Shown piece by piece: positions 7,069-14,860 of a DNA stretch of 16,039 nt. The position numbers and the translations under genes are program-made. The notes below the pieces were generated by a model that was given only the letters and a program-made list of their open reading frames with translations, searched no databases and was not told the DNA's origin. The DNA is from Nitrospirota bacterium (lineage in GTDB: Bacteria > Nitrospirota > UBA9217): NCBI GenBank assembly GCA_021788515.1, contig JAJYKN010000002.1, forward strand, positions 1 to 16,039. Reading direction: 5' to 3'. Each line of letters begins with the position of its first letter. The first letter of the stretch is position 1.

Positions 7069-8415
7069 TCATCCTTTGAGGCCCGTCAGCGCCCGCGCCG
7101 GACGGGCATCGGGGAAAAAGTAAGCCCTCGCATCTCCGACGACGTAGAGAGAGCCGGTGACCAGGATAAGATCGTCGTCAGTGGCCAGTCCTTGCGCCCG
7201 AACGATCGCCTCCCGAACGGACTCAGTTGATTCGACGGAGGCATGCAGTTTCCTGATCTCCGCAGCGAGTACCTCCACATTCAACGCCCGTGAATACTGC
7301 GGTTTCGTCACCACCACCCGGTCGGCAAGCGAAATGAGCTCGGAAAGAATGCCGCGATAATCCTTGTCGCCGAGAATGCCGATGACCAGCACCAGCCGGG
7401 CATAGGACTTCTTCAGGTCTCTAACGGCTTCGGCAAGCCTGTGCGCCGACGCGGGATTATGGGCGCCGTCCAAATAGATGTCGGGCCGCTGCGCCACCCG
7501 TTCCAGCCTTCCTTCCCAGCGCGCCTGGGCAAGGCCTTGCCGGAGGGCGGGCTCGTCCACGACGATGCCCGAGCCCCGAAGGCACTCGACCGCAGCCAGG
7601 GCACAACAGGCGTTATCCACCTGATAGCGGCCGAGCAGGCTCAGCCTCAGACCTTGATAGGCAGCCTGTAAACCGCGGTAATCGAAGACCTGCTCAATGC
7701 CCGGTGCAATGTGCTCGGGCTGGAAATCTCTGGAGAGGCGATAGACCGGGGCGCGCTTTCCCCCGGCCTCGCGCTCAATCACCCTGATGACGTCCGCTTG
7801 CGCTGCGCCGGTCACGAGGGGAACGCCGGCCTTCACGATGCCCGCCTTTTCAGCGGCGATTCGCTCCAGCGTCGTGCCGAGAAACTCGGTGTGCTCGAGG
7901 TCGATGTTCGTGATCACCGACACAAGCGGCGTGATCACGTTCGTGGAGTCGAGCCGCCCGCCCATGCCGACTTCGATGACGGCGATATCGACGCCTTGAT
8001 CGGCAAAGTACCGGAAGGCGACGGCCGTCGTCACTTCGAAAAACGTGGGACTGCCGGGGACGGCCCCGTCGGCCGCAAGTCCGGAATACTCCCTGCGGAC
8101 CTGCTGCGCCAGTGCAACAACGGCTGCCTCGGGGATGGGCGCACCGTTGATCTTGATCCGTTCGGTGAAACTGACGAGATGCGGGGAGGTATACAAGCCG
8201 ACTCGGTAGCCTGCGGCCTGAAGCATGCTCGCAAGGCAGGCCGACGTCGACCCCTTCCCGTTCGTGCCCGCGATGTGAACGGTTCGGAATTTCTCCTGGG
8301 GATTGCCCATGAGTTCCATGAGCCTGATGCTGTTTTCAAGCCCCAGTTTGATCCCGTGCTTCTGGAGACCATAGAGATAGGCGATCGTTTCCTGATATGA
8401 ACTGTCAAGAGGCAT
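7069..8415 (-). CDS. folC: Bifunctional dihydrofolate/folylpolyglutamate synthase FolC (448 aa)
   Basis: FolC joins L-glutamate to dihydropteroate and then extends folates with further gamma-linked glutamates, using ATP, in the cytoplasm. It belongs to the Mur ligase superfamily. Signatures: P-loop GTNGKGST at residues 50-57, YTSPHL at about 75-80, the omega-loop region with FFEVTTAVAF, VIEVGMGGRLDSTNV at about 147-160, ITNIDLEHTEFLG at 168-180, AAEKAGIVK at 187-195 (carbamylated Lys site of the family) and YLDGAHNP in the C-terminal domain. Length is normal. The frame also allows a TTG start at 8424, three codons earlier. The ATG at 8415 is chosen, but neither has a strong Shine-Dalgarno sequence. 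The accD gene that often precedes folC is absent; an anti-sigma-like gene lies 61 bases upstream instead. Confidence 0.96.
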   Translation of the reverse strand: MPLDSSYQETIAYLYGLQKHGIKLGLENSIRLMELMGNPQEKFRTVHIAGTNGKGSTSACLASMLQAAGYRVGLYTSPHLVSFTERIKINGAPIPEAAVVALAQQVRREYSGLAADGAVPGSPTFFEVTTAVAFRYFADQGVDIAVIEVGMGGRLDSTNVITPLVSVITNIDLEHTEFLGTTLERIAAEKAGIVKAGVPLVTGAAQADVIRVIEREAGGKRAPVYRLSRDFQPEHIAPGIEQVFDYRGLQAAYQGLRLSLLGRYQVDNACCALAAVECLRGSGIVVDEPALRQGLAQARWEGRLERVAQRPDIYLDGAHNPASAHRLAEAVRDLKKSYARLVLVIGILGDKDYRGILSELISLADRVVVTKPQYSRALNVEVLAAEIRKLHASVESTESVREAIVRAQGLATDDDLILVTGSLYVVGDARAYFFPDARPARALTGLKG

Positions 8416-8476
8416 GCTGGTCAATGATCCGTTTCTTTGGTTTTGGGTTTGGTCGTCCGGCCTGTGGCTGCCGGTC

Positions 8477-9349
8477 TTAATGTACGGCTGACTGCGCGGG
8501 ACCGGTCGCAGGCGAATGCTGAGGTGCTGCCCCGGCGGGGACCCGCGTCGTACCAGGAGCCTGAACCGGCTTTGTGGACAGCGAAGGGTTCGCAGCAGTC
8601 TTGGGCGCGGCCTTCAGCTTCAGCGTGAACGGAATGGGCTGGACGCTCGGAAACGCGTCGAGGCGTTTCCGGTTGTAACTGAGCGTTGCCACCGGCTCGA
8701 TCCGGGAAAAAAACGCCTGCAGCTCCGGGGCGGTCAGCGTGCCGGACGCTTCCCGGGCCGTTTCGCTGAGCTTCATCTGTCGGAGCTTTCCATGCCCGCG
8801 CAGGGCTTCATTGATCCGCCGGATCGCCGTTTTTTCATTTTTTGGAGTAATGCTCACGACAAGCGGCGTCACTGGCGGTGCTGATGCAGTCGGCGTTACC
8901 GCCGAATGAGGACTTGACGACGGCGTCGTTGCCGCATTCGTCTCTGCTGTGGGCTTCGGTTCGCCCGGCAGAGCGGATGGCGCGGTCGCCGGCTCACTTT
9001 TCACAATCTGATCGATCTCAAGATCGAGCTGCCGAGGCGTTATTGCATAGTAGTAGATGCCCCCCATTGCCAGAGCTATCGCTGCGATCCAAAGCGGACG
9101 GTAAAATATTTTTTTCAGCCCCGAGAGCGAGGAACCGGCGTCCTTCACCCGTTGTACGACCCCTTCGGATGCATTCACGTCTTTCAGGATCTGACGCGTC
9201 TCATCAGCGCGCTTCAACCCCTCGTACTCTGACCTGCAGAGAACGCACGTACTGAGGTGACGTTCGATCCGGCTCCGCTCGGTCCTGAATACATGACCGC
9301 GCAGATAACGGGAAAACGCTTTCCTGGTCCGTTCACAGTCTTTTTTCAT
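8477..9349 (-). CDS. Zinc-finger anti-sigma-like single-pass membrane protein (290 aa)
   Basis: Residues 1-45 carry a zf-HC2 type zinc-binding motif, C5 ... H31-x3-C35-x2-C38 (HLSTCVLC), the mark of ZAS anti-sigma factors that hold an ECF sigma factor at the membrane. One membrane helix follows at about 84-103 (PLWIAAIALAMGGIYYYAI). The outside part has a Pro/Ala/Thr/Ser-rich linker (about 118-165), then a compact domain at about 167-255 with TPKNEKTAIRRINEALRGHG and APELQAFFSRIEPVATLSYN, and a second low-complexity tail to the end. The compact domain reminds me of DUF2275, found with zinc-finger domains in Geobacter-type proteins; this is a recollection, not a search result. GAGG seven bases before the ATG supports the start. 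No sigma factor gene is adjacent on either side, so its partner, if any, is elsewhere. Confidence 0.8.
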   Translation of the reverse strand: MKKDCERTRKAFSRYLRGHVFRTERSRIERHLSTCVLCRSEYEGLKRADETRQILKDVNASEGVVQRVKDAGSSLSGLKKIFYRPLWIAAIALAMGGIYYYAITPRQLDLEIDQIVKSEPATAPSALPGEPKPTAETNAATTPSSSPHSAVTPTASAPPVTPLVVSITPKNEKTAIRRINEALRGHGKLRQMKLSETAREASGTLTAPELQAFFSRIEPVATLSYNRKRLDAFPSVQPIPFTLKLKAAPKTAANPSLSTKPVQAPGTTRVPAGAAPQHSPATGPAQSAVH

Positions 9350-9461
9350 GAAGACACCTCACCTCATCGCGCCCACGGCGATTTCCAACTGCGGTCGGCA
9401 GCTTCTCGGGAAAAACCGGACCGACTCCCGGCGGTTTTCTTGCCTGTTCAATCCGTGGAAG

Positions 9462-10265
9462 TTATACTCCTCCCACCTTCACCTGTTCCGCGCGAAGCAT
9501 CGAATCGCCGAGGAACCGCTTGCCGATCTGTTCAAAACGAGCGGGCGTGTCCGTAACATAATATTTGCGTATGCCTTCGCCGATGCCGTTCCCGCGCCAC
9601 TTCAGCTTTTCGAGCACGTCGGCGACCTCCTTGGCCGTCTCCGTCGCCGAATCGATCAGCGCAATCCCCGGTCCGATGACCTTGTGGATCACCGTCTTGA
9701 GCAAGGGGTAATGGGTGCAGCCGAGCACCAGGGTGTCGATGCCCGTATCCCGGAAGGACGCAAGATACTTCCGGGCAACCAGTTCCGCCACGTCGTTGTC
9801 CGTCCACCCTTCTTCCGCAAGGGGAACAAAGAGCGGGCACGCCAGGCTGTGCACGTGGACATCGGGTGCCAGCTTTTTGATCGCTTTTTCGTAGGCCCCG
9901 CTCCTGATCGTTGCCTCGGTGCCGATCACGCCCACCTTGCGCGACCTCGTGGTGCGGACGGCGGCGCGGGCGCCGGGGTCGAGCACGCCGATGATCGGCA
10001 GCGGGAATTCCTTCTTCACTGCCTCAAGGCTGACGGCCGACGCCGTGTTGCAGGCGACGACGAGCATCTTGATCTCTTGCGCAAGCAGGAACTGCGTGTT
10101 CTCAAAGCTGTAGCGCGTCACCGTCTCCGCAGAGCGGATGCCGTAGGGGACGCGCGCCGTATCGCCGAGATAAATGATGTTCTCGTCGGGCAGTTTCGCC
10201 ACGATCTCCTTAAGGACGGTGAGCCCGCCGATCCCTGAATCGAATATGCCGATTGCTTTTTGCAT
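9462..10265 (-). CDS. murI: Glutamate racemase MurI (267 aa)
   Basis: MurI interconverts L- and D-glutamate without cofactor, supplying D-Glu for the peptidoglycan peptide stem. The family pattern is complete: GIFDSGIGGLTVLKE at residues 6-20 with D9, YLGDTARVPYG at 32-42, the first catalytic Cys C72 in VVACNTASA, and the second, C183, in VLGCTHYPLL. Length is typical. The ATG at 10265 gives the exact family N-terminus, but the nearest GGAG is 15 bases upstream, so the ribosome-binding site is poor. The gene follows the GerMN protein gene after a gap of about 100 bases filled by an inverted-repeat element, and precedes the anti-sigma-like gene. Together with the amidase and GerMN genes it forms a wall-related cluster. 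Confidence 0.97.
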   Translation of the reverse strand: MQKAIGIFDSGIGGLTVLKEIVAKLPDENIIYLGDTARVPYGIRSAETVTRYSFENTQFLLAQEIKMLVVACNTASAVSLEAVKKEFPLPIIGVLDPGARAAVRTTRSRKVGVIGTEATIRSGAYEKAIKKLAPDVHVHSLACPLFVPLAEEGWTDNDVAELVARKYLASFRDTGIDTLVLGCTHYPLLKTVIHKVIGPGIALIDSATETAKEVADVLEKLKWRGNGIGEGIRKYYVTDTPARFEQIGKRFLGDSMLRAEQVKVGGV

Positions 10266-10290
10266 GATTGTAATTAAGAGTCTCCGGTTT

Positions 10291-10369
10291 CAAGTCTCAA
10301 GTTTCAAGTTACGCGACTTGTCTTCCTGTTGCACCTGAAACCTGAGACTTGTCTTCCTTGAGACTTGTC
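10291..10369. repeat. Intergenic inverted/direct repeat element (GerMN/murI gap)
   Basis: CAAGTCTCAAGTTTCAAG (10291-10308) is the near-perfect reverse complement of the stretch at 10335-10351 (CTGAAACCTGAGACTTG), with two mismatches that still pair as wobbles. GACTTGTCTTCCT occurs twice exactly (10315-10327 and 10346-10358), and its first eight bases return at 10362-10369. The element fills the gap between murI and the GerMN gene and even supplies the last bases of the GerMN stop codon region. Reiterated AAGTTTCAAGT/ACTTGAAACTTG strings are familiar as intergenic repeats in some environmental bacteria; this is recollection, not a search. Confidence 0.7.
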
Positions 10370-10967
10370 ACTGTTGTACCAAATCCATCCTCTTCGTGAA
10401 TTTCCGCGACAGATCCACGTGTCCGGCAAGCGTCTGGGCTTCCCTGCCGTTCACCAGGAACCGGACTTCCTTGATCTCGTCAAAATCCTGCGTGACCGTG
10501 TTCACCATCGCATAGAGGGCCAGAAACTCCTCCCCTGCCGATGCGCTGATTTCCCGTTGCGGGGACAGGGCAAGGTCGATATAGGCCGTTCCTTGATTGT
10601 CGTAATAGAACGCCTTGAGCTTGATGTCGCGAAACACCGCCGTTTGGGCGGCCCGCTGGTCGTTCAACTCGGCGTCGAGCGCTTCCCGGGCCTGGGCCTG
10701 GGTGTCGGGCTGCCGCTTGACCGACGCCGTCCCGGCCACGAGCTTGCCGCTTACGGGATAATAAACCGTCACCGTGAGGAGCTCGTTCCAGGAAGCAGGC
10801 TGCACCGGAGATTGCATGCCCTGTTCTGCCGCGGGCTGCTTCCGATCCAATGCAGGGGTCCGCATCCAGAGGTAGCCCCCGCCTGCCGCTGCAAGAAAGG
10901 CGATGCCCGCAATAAGGATAAACAGCATCCGGTTGTCCCTGATGCTTCTATCGGTCATTTCGGACAT
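10368..10967 (-). CDS. GerMN-domain membrane-anchored protein (199 aa)
   Basis: A short N-terminus (MSEMTDRSIRDNR) leads into one membrane helix (MLFILIAGIAFLAAAGGGYLWM), a spacer, then a GerMN domain of about 125 residues (LLTVTVYYPVSGKLV, AYIDLALSP, LYAMVNTVTQDFDEIKEVRF, LVNGREAQTLAGHVDLSRKF). The final motif is typical of the family first named from the GerM spore-germination protein but widespread in non-spore-formers, where the role is unknown and probably envelope-related. The open frame begins at a TTG (11000). I choose the ATG at 10967, preceded by a G-rich run in GGGGGATCGAGCAGT; a second ATG at 10958 is possible. This start overlaps by 20 bases the ancestral end of the amidase frame (stop at 10948), a usual operon arrangement. 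With the amber codon in the amidase, ribosomes would stop about 60 bases before this start, which may weaken coupling. Confidence 0.85.
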   Translation of the reverse strand: MSEMTDRSIRDNRMLFILIAGIAFLAAAGGGYLWMRTPALDRKQPAAEQGMQSPVQPASWNELLTVTVYYPVSGKLVAGTASVKRQPDTQAQAREALDAELNDQRAAQTAVFRDIKLKAFYYDNQGTAYIDLALSPQREISASAGEEFLALYAMVNTVTQDFDEIKEVRFLVNGREAQTLAGHVDLSRKFTKRMDLVQQ

Positions 10968-11031
10968 ACTGCTCGATCCCCCCCGCGATATTTTCGGCAA
11001 CCTTTGTCCGGTCCTGGTCCATCCCGATCTA
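10948..11031 (-). other. In-frame continuation of the amidase beyond an amber codon
   Basis: Directly after the TAG at 11029-11031 the same frame continues for 26 sense codons, beginning IGMDQDRTKVAENIAGGIEQ and ending at TAG (10948-10950). This is the expected end of an Amidase_3 domain: the family reads V-M/L-V-E-x-G at this place. Changing one base (GAG to TAG, or the reverse as a base-call error) gives a continuous 344-residue protein. The extension also overlaps the GerMN gene start, as expected for adjacent genes in one operon. Confidence 0.8.
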
Positions 11032-11982
11032 GATCATGACTGCGGCGGCATCCACGGCCTTCAGCCCGGCAAGGGGCGCCTGCACCGGCTCTGCGCTGTT
11101 CCCGCCCGAAAGCTGCCGGGCGAGCTGCCGGCCCAGCCTGCCGCTTTGCTCCTCGTGCGCCGCCTGCTGGGTGCCCCACACCATTTCCTGCTGCTCGCTT
11201 CCGGCCTCGTAACCGAGAAAATCACCGCGCACCGGTTGGGCCGATGCCGTCGAAGCACCTGTTCCGTCGTTTACATCCTGGATATAGACGCGCGAATCCG
11301 TTCCTCCCGCGCCGTGAAGGGTCACAAAAACAACGGCCCCTGCGGCATCGGCAAAGGCGGCCCGCTCATCGAGTGAGAGGGTCTGGTCCTTCTCCCGGGT
11401 GAGAACGACCTTCATGCGCGCGTCTTTTTGGAGCAGCTTCCTGACGGCCTGGGCAAGCTCCAGGTCAAAGGACTTCTCCAGGCCCTGGGCGGTCAACAGA
11501 CCCGCGTCCTTGCCTCCATGGCCCGGGTCGAGCACGACGACGAGCGGCTGGTCGCCTGCCCGCGCAGGAGCAAGCGGGGCGCTGCCCTTCGCAATGTCGA
11601 TCACGATCCGGTCCGGGCCGCGCAGCGTGAAGTCTTTTACCTCTCCCGCCGCGGCATCGAGGCGGATCACGGCGTAGGTCCTGCCGCCCTCCTCGTGCGA
11701 CTCAAGAGCTGCAATCACCCCGTCATGGACAACGGGCAGCGGCGACTTGAGCAGGAACGGGCCTTCGTAGGAGCTCAGCATCACGCTTCGGCCGTCCTGC
11801 GACCGCGTCAACGCATACGGCGCCGCCGCCTCGGCTTCAAACACGACGCGGGTGAACGCGGCATAGGAGGAGGAGCGGACCGCTTTGATGGTCAGTCCTT
11901 TTTCCGCTGCTCCGGCAGCTGTCGCTAAGAGCAGCAGACAGAAAAAAATAATTATGAGGGCTTTGCGCATAGAGCGTACCAT
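11029..11982 (-). CDS. N-acetylmuramoyl-L-alanine amidase, AMIN + Amidase_3, truncated by amber codon (317 aa as read)
   Basis: A periplasmic zinc amidase that would cut the bond between MurNAc and L-Ala. Parts in order: signal peptide (RKALIIIFFCLLLLATAAGA), an AMIN domain at about residues 28-130 (LTIKAVRSSSYAAFTRVVFE, FTLRGPDRIVIDI) that targets such enzymes to the wall, and Amidase_3 from about 146. Zinc ligands are H155 in LDPGHGGKDAG, E169 in LEKSFDLELA and H223 in VTLHGAGG. The frame stops at residue 317 (AAAVMI) exactly where the family's catalytic Glu (motif V-E-x-G) should be. As read, the enzyme lacks that Glu and the last 26 residues, so it is either a recent pseudogene, an assembly or base-call error, or read through. 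The ATG at 11982 and one four codons later (11970) are both possible; neither has a clear Shine-Dalgarno sequence. Confidence 0.85.
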   Translation of the reverse strand: MVRSMRKALIIIFFCLLLLATAAGAAEKGLTIKAVRSSSYAAFTRVVFEAEAAAPYALTRSQDGRSVMLSSYEGPFLLKSPLPVVHDGVIAALESHEEGGRTYAVIRLDAAAGEVKDFTLRGPDRIVIDIAKGSAPLAPARAGDQPLVVVLDPGHGGKDAGLLTAQGLEKSFDLELAQAVRKLLQKDARMKVVLTREKDQTLSLDERAAFADAAGAVVFVTLHGAGGTDSRVYIQDVNDGTGASTASAQPVRGDFLGYEAGSEQQEMVWGTQQAAHEEQSGRLGRQLARQLSGGNSAEPVQAPLAGLKAVDAAAVMI

Positions 11983-12095
11983 AGTAACACATCATGCCGA
12001 TTAGTGCAACTGAAAGCCCGAAAAACCCCTAAAAAAACCGGGCAATACAAGTAGAATTTGCATCTTCCCCTTTGCTGTGTTAATCTGTCCGCCTG

Positions 12096-14024
12096 ATGAA
12101 CGCGACGAAGGTCCTCGGCGAAACGGGAATGATTGCACAGGCCATGCGCATGGCCTATGAGCACCGGCCCCAACAGATCGAAATGGCGGCAGCTGTCGAG
12201 AAATCGCTCCGCGACAAAGCGCATTTGATCGTTGAGGCGGGCACCGGCGTGGGCAAGAGCCTGGCCTACCTCGTCCCCCTGGTCCTCTGGACGCGCGAAG
12301 GAAATGTCCGCGCCGTCGTTGCCACCTACACCAAGGCGCTCCAGCAGCAGCTCGTGGACAAAGATCTTCCCTTCCTCAAGAACGTGCTCGGCGATTTCCG
12401 CTATGCCCTCTGTGTCGGCGGCGAGAACTACCTTTGCCTCCGCCGGTTCGACTATCTCCGCATCGGCAACCTCTACGAACAGAACGAGATCGAACCGTTA
12501 AACCGGCTCTTCGCCTGGTCCACGATGACCAAGACGGGTCTCCGGAGCGAACTGGAGACCGAACCGTTGCCGGGCCTCTGGGCCAAGGCATGCCGCCAGG
12601 CAGACCTCTGCTTCGGCAAAGACTGTTCTTATTATAAGGACTGCTTTTACCTCAAGGCAAAATCCATCGAACAGCAAGCCCATATTCTTGTGGCGAACCA
12701 TCATCTCTTCTTCGCCGACATGGCAACAGGCGGCAACGTGCTGCCGCAGTTCAAGGCCGTGGTCTTCGACGAGGCCCACCAGGTCGAAGACGTGGCAACT
12801 GATTACCTGGGCGTCGAGGTCACGAACTTTTCCGTGAAGTATTTGCTCGATACACTCCTTTCCCAGCGGACGCGGAAAGGACTGCTCACCCGCCTCACGG
12901 TGCAGGACGCAGAAGTGCAGATCCTGCGAGGCATGGTAGACGGGCTCCGGGTCGTCTCGGACAACTTCTTTTTGAACCTTCACCCCTTCCTCTCCAAGGA
13001 GCCCGCGCTCCGGATCAGGCAGCGGAATATCGTGCCCGACATCCTGAGCGAGCCGCTCATGGAACTGCGGGATTCGCTCCTCGAACTCACGCCGGACTCC
13101 CAGGAAGAGGAGCTTGAAGTCAAGGCCTTCGCCGCACGGGCCCAATCCCTTGCATCGGCCGTACGGATCAATCTTGACCAGAGCGCGGAAGGGTTCGTGT
13201 ACTGGGCGGAGCGGGAGAACCTGCGGTACCGGCTCGTTGCCTCGCCGATCGATGTGGCGGGTACGCTCCGCGAGAACCTCTTCGGCAAAGCCGACACGGT
13301 GATCCTGACGTCCGCAACTCTTTCCGCCGCAGGGGCCTTCACCTATATCAAGAACCGGCTCGGCCTCGATGCTCCGACGGAACTGCAGCTTGACTCGCCC
13401 TTTGATTTCGAAAAACAGGCCCTGCTCTACATCGCAACCGGCCTCGATGACCAGCAGGCAAGCGGGTACCAGGAGCGCTTTGACGCCGAATTGAAATCCG
13501 TGCTCACGATCACCCGGGGGAGGACGCTCGTCCTGTTCACCAGCTACGGCCAGCTCAGAAAGAGCGCGGAGACCCTGCGAAAGGAGCTGCCGGAACTCGG
13601 CTTCTTGTGCCAGGGAGAGATGCCCGCCTACCGCTTGATCGAACAGTTCAAGAGCGTTCCCCGTGCGGTGCTCATGGGCACCGCGTCGTTCTGGCAGGGG
13701 ATCGACATCCCCGGCGAAGCCCTCCAGTGCGTCGTGATCGCGAAGCTGCCCTTCGCCGTGCCGGACGAACCCATCGTCGAGGCCCGCATGGAGCGGCTCA
13801 AAAATCCATTTTTTGAATACCAGGTCCCTCAGGCGACGCTTCTTTTTCGCCAGGGCTTCGGCAGGCTCATCCGCACGAAGACCGACCGGGGCGCGGTTGT
13901 TGTTCTCGATTCGCGCATTATGACAAAGATCTACGGCAAGTCGTTTTTAAAGTCCATACCGAAGTGCCGGATAACCGATGAGCGGGAGCGTTTCAGTGAA
14001 TTCTTCGAAGCATTGAGAAAATGA
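12096..14024 (+). CDS. dinG: DinG/XPD-family Fe-S ATP-dependent DNA helicase (642 aa)
   Basis: A superfamily 2 helicase of the DinG/YoaA group, 5'-3' enzymes that unwind D-loops, R-loops and forks and carry an iron-sulfur cluster. Motifs: RPQQIEMA (Q-like, residues 24-31), Walker A EAGTGVGKS at 47-55, ATYTKALQQQL (Ia), DEAH at 225-228, TSATLS (III), GTASFWQGIDIPG (V) and QGFGRLIRT (VI). Fe-S domain cysteines lie at C114 (ENYLC) and in the cluster C166/C172/C177/C183, enough for the usual four ligands. NHHLFF after them is also family-typical. The start at 12096 has no Shine-Dalgarno sequence; ATG at 12129, preceded by AACGGGA, is an alternative and loses nothing conserved. The gene is divergent from the amidase. 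Its stop overlaps an ATG of the downstream frame (ATGA at 14021-14024). The symbol is by family likeness. Confidence 0.93.
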   Translation: MNATKVLGETGMIAQAMRMAYEHRPQQIEMAAAVEKSLRDKAHLIVEAGTGVGKSLAYLVPLVLWTREGNVRAVVATYTKALQQQLVDKDLPFLKNVLGDFRYALCVGGENYLCLRRFDYLRIGNLYEQNEIEPLNRLFAWSTMTKTGLRSELETEPLPGLWAKACRQADLCFGKDCSYYKDCFYLKAKSIEQQAHILVANHHLFFADMATGGNVLPQFKAVVFDEAHQVEDVATDYLGVEVTNFSVKYLLDTLLSQRTRKGLLTRLTVQDAEVQILRGMVDGLRVVSDNFFLNLHPFLSKEPALRIRQRNIVPDILSEPLMELRDSLLELTPDSQEEELEVKAFAARAQSLASAVRINLDQSAEGFVYWAERENLRYRLVASPIDVAGTLRENLFGKADTVILTSATLSAAGAFTYIKNRLGLDAPTELQLDSPFDFEKQALLYIATGLDDQQASGYQERFDAELKSVLTITRGRTLVLFTSYGQLRKSAETLRKELPELGFLCQGEMPAYRLIEQFKSVPRAVLMGTASFWQGIDIPGEALQCVVIAKLPFAVPDEPIVEARMERLKNPFFEYQVPQATLLFRQGFGRLIRTKTDRGAVVVLDSRIMTKIYGKSFLKSIPKCRITDERERFSEFFEALRK

Positions 14025-14122
14025 GGGTGAATCTGAAATTGCTGGAAATTGCGGCTGTTCGCGCAAAGCCGCAAACAACACAGGGGAAATCAACTACTGC
14101 TGTTTGTGAAAGACCTCACTAC

Positions 14123-14800
14123 ATGGCACAACCGTGGGAAACCATAGATAAAGTTGAAACTCCGGACGGGATCCTGGAACTGCGAAAGCGGGGAGAGCGT
14201 GACTTTTTGATCGTGATCAACAACCGCGTGCTGATGAACAGCAGCGCGAACCGATCGGAAATCAAACTCGGCGAAGAGGCCTGCAGGCTCGTAGCTGCAC
14301 GCAGGAATCCCCGGGTCCTGATCGGCGGCCTGGGAATGGGCCTGACGCTGCGTGCAGCGCTTGACTCTTTGCCTTCCTCAGCCCGGGTCATGGTGGCTGA
14401 ACTCAACCCGGTTGTGGCAGGCTGGTGCCGCGGCCCTCTCGCGGGACTGACCAAAAACGCTGCTTCTGACCCGCGGGTTACCATCGTGATCGACAACGTT
14501 GCCGCGGTGATCGCAAGGTCCGCGCAGCCAGGATCGCAACGATTCGACGCTATCATCATCGATCTCTATGAAGGTCCCGGATCGGCCACGGACGCGCATC
14601 ATGATCCCTTTTACGGGAGCCGCGCTCTGAAGACGACTGCCGCCGCTCTTACGCCGGGCGGCGCCTTTGGGGTATGGGGAGAGAACCCCGACGCCGCGTT
14701 TGAAAAGCGGCTCGCTGCAGCGGGATTTTCCGTGGAGCGCCTGCGGCCCGGCAGGGGCGGCTTGAGGCATGTGGTATATATTGCGCAAAAAATCGATTGA
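14123..14800 (+). CDS. Spermidine-synthase-like SAM-fold protein (225 aa)
   Basis: A class I methyltransferase-fold protein of the spermidine-synthase-like group. It has the nucleotide-binding loop VLIGGLGMGLTLRAAL at about residues 65-80, an acidic strand end VMVAELNPVV at 89-98 and FDAIIIDLYEGP at 141-152, followed by the C-terminal DPFYGSRALKTTAAALTPGG and LRPGRGGLRHVVYIA. It lacks the N-terminal beta domain and the aminopropyl-acceptor signature of true SpeE, so polyamine synthesis should not be assumed; substrate unknown. The frame is open from an ATG at 14021 that overlaps the helicase stop (ATGA). I prefer the ATG at 14123 because the conserved part (PWETIDKVETPDG) begins right there and the extra 34 residues look unlike a domain. 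Neither start has a strong Shine-Dalgarno sequence. Very likely co-transcribed with the helicase. Confidence 0.85.
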   Translation: MAQPWETIDKVETPDGILELRKRGERDFLIVINNRVLMNSSANRSEIKLGEEACRLVAARRNPRVLIGGLGMGLTLRAALDSLPSSARVMVAELNPVVAGWCRGPLAGLTKNAASDPRVTIVIDNVAAVIARSAQPGSQRFDAIIIDLYEGPGSATDAHHDPFYGSRALKTTAAALTPGGAFGVWGENPDAAFEKRLAAAGFSVERLRPGRGGLRHVVYIAQKID

Positions 14801-14833
14801 GGAAACTGATGTTGAAAATCACAGCAAGCGGCC

Positions 14834-14860
14834 AAGGTAGGAATTCAGAATACCTTATTT
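14834..14860 (+). terminator. Possible weak terminator after the SAM-fold gene
   Basis: AAGGTA (14834-14839) pairs perfectly with TACCTT (14851-14856) across an 11-base loop, followed by ATTTT. It lies 34 bases after the stop codon, where a terminator is expected between convergent genes. The stem is short and AT-rich, so the call is weak. The rest of 14801-14929 shows nothing else I can support. Confidence 0.3.

Noticed and set aside
7711..8400. 229-codon plus-strand open frame opposite folC
   Set aside because: Antisense to a complete FolC with all motifs. No recognisable domain, no ribosome-binding site.
9348..10238. 296-codon plus-strand open frame opposite murI
   Set aside because: It is antisense to murI, whose product matches the racemase family end to end. 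The predicted peptide is rich in Arg, Asp and His, as expected for a shadow frame in GC-rich DNA.
10365..11039. 224-codon plus-strand open frame opposite the GerMN gene
   Set aside because: Shadow of the GerMN protein; low-complexity Arg/His/Gly/Pro composition and no start signal.
10948..11982. Genome-wide recoding of TAG (for example pyrrolysine) as explanation for the amidase amber codon
   Set aside because: TAG is the natural stop of nadB, the small membrane protein gene and lptD in this same window, so TAG works as a normal stop here. A local mutation or sequence error is simpler.
11983..12095. GCCCG...CGGGC hairpin in the amidase/helicase divergent gap as a terminator
   Set aside because: Only five pairs with an 18-base loop and placed between two divergent starts, where no terminator is expected. 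No convincing promoter found either.
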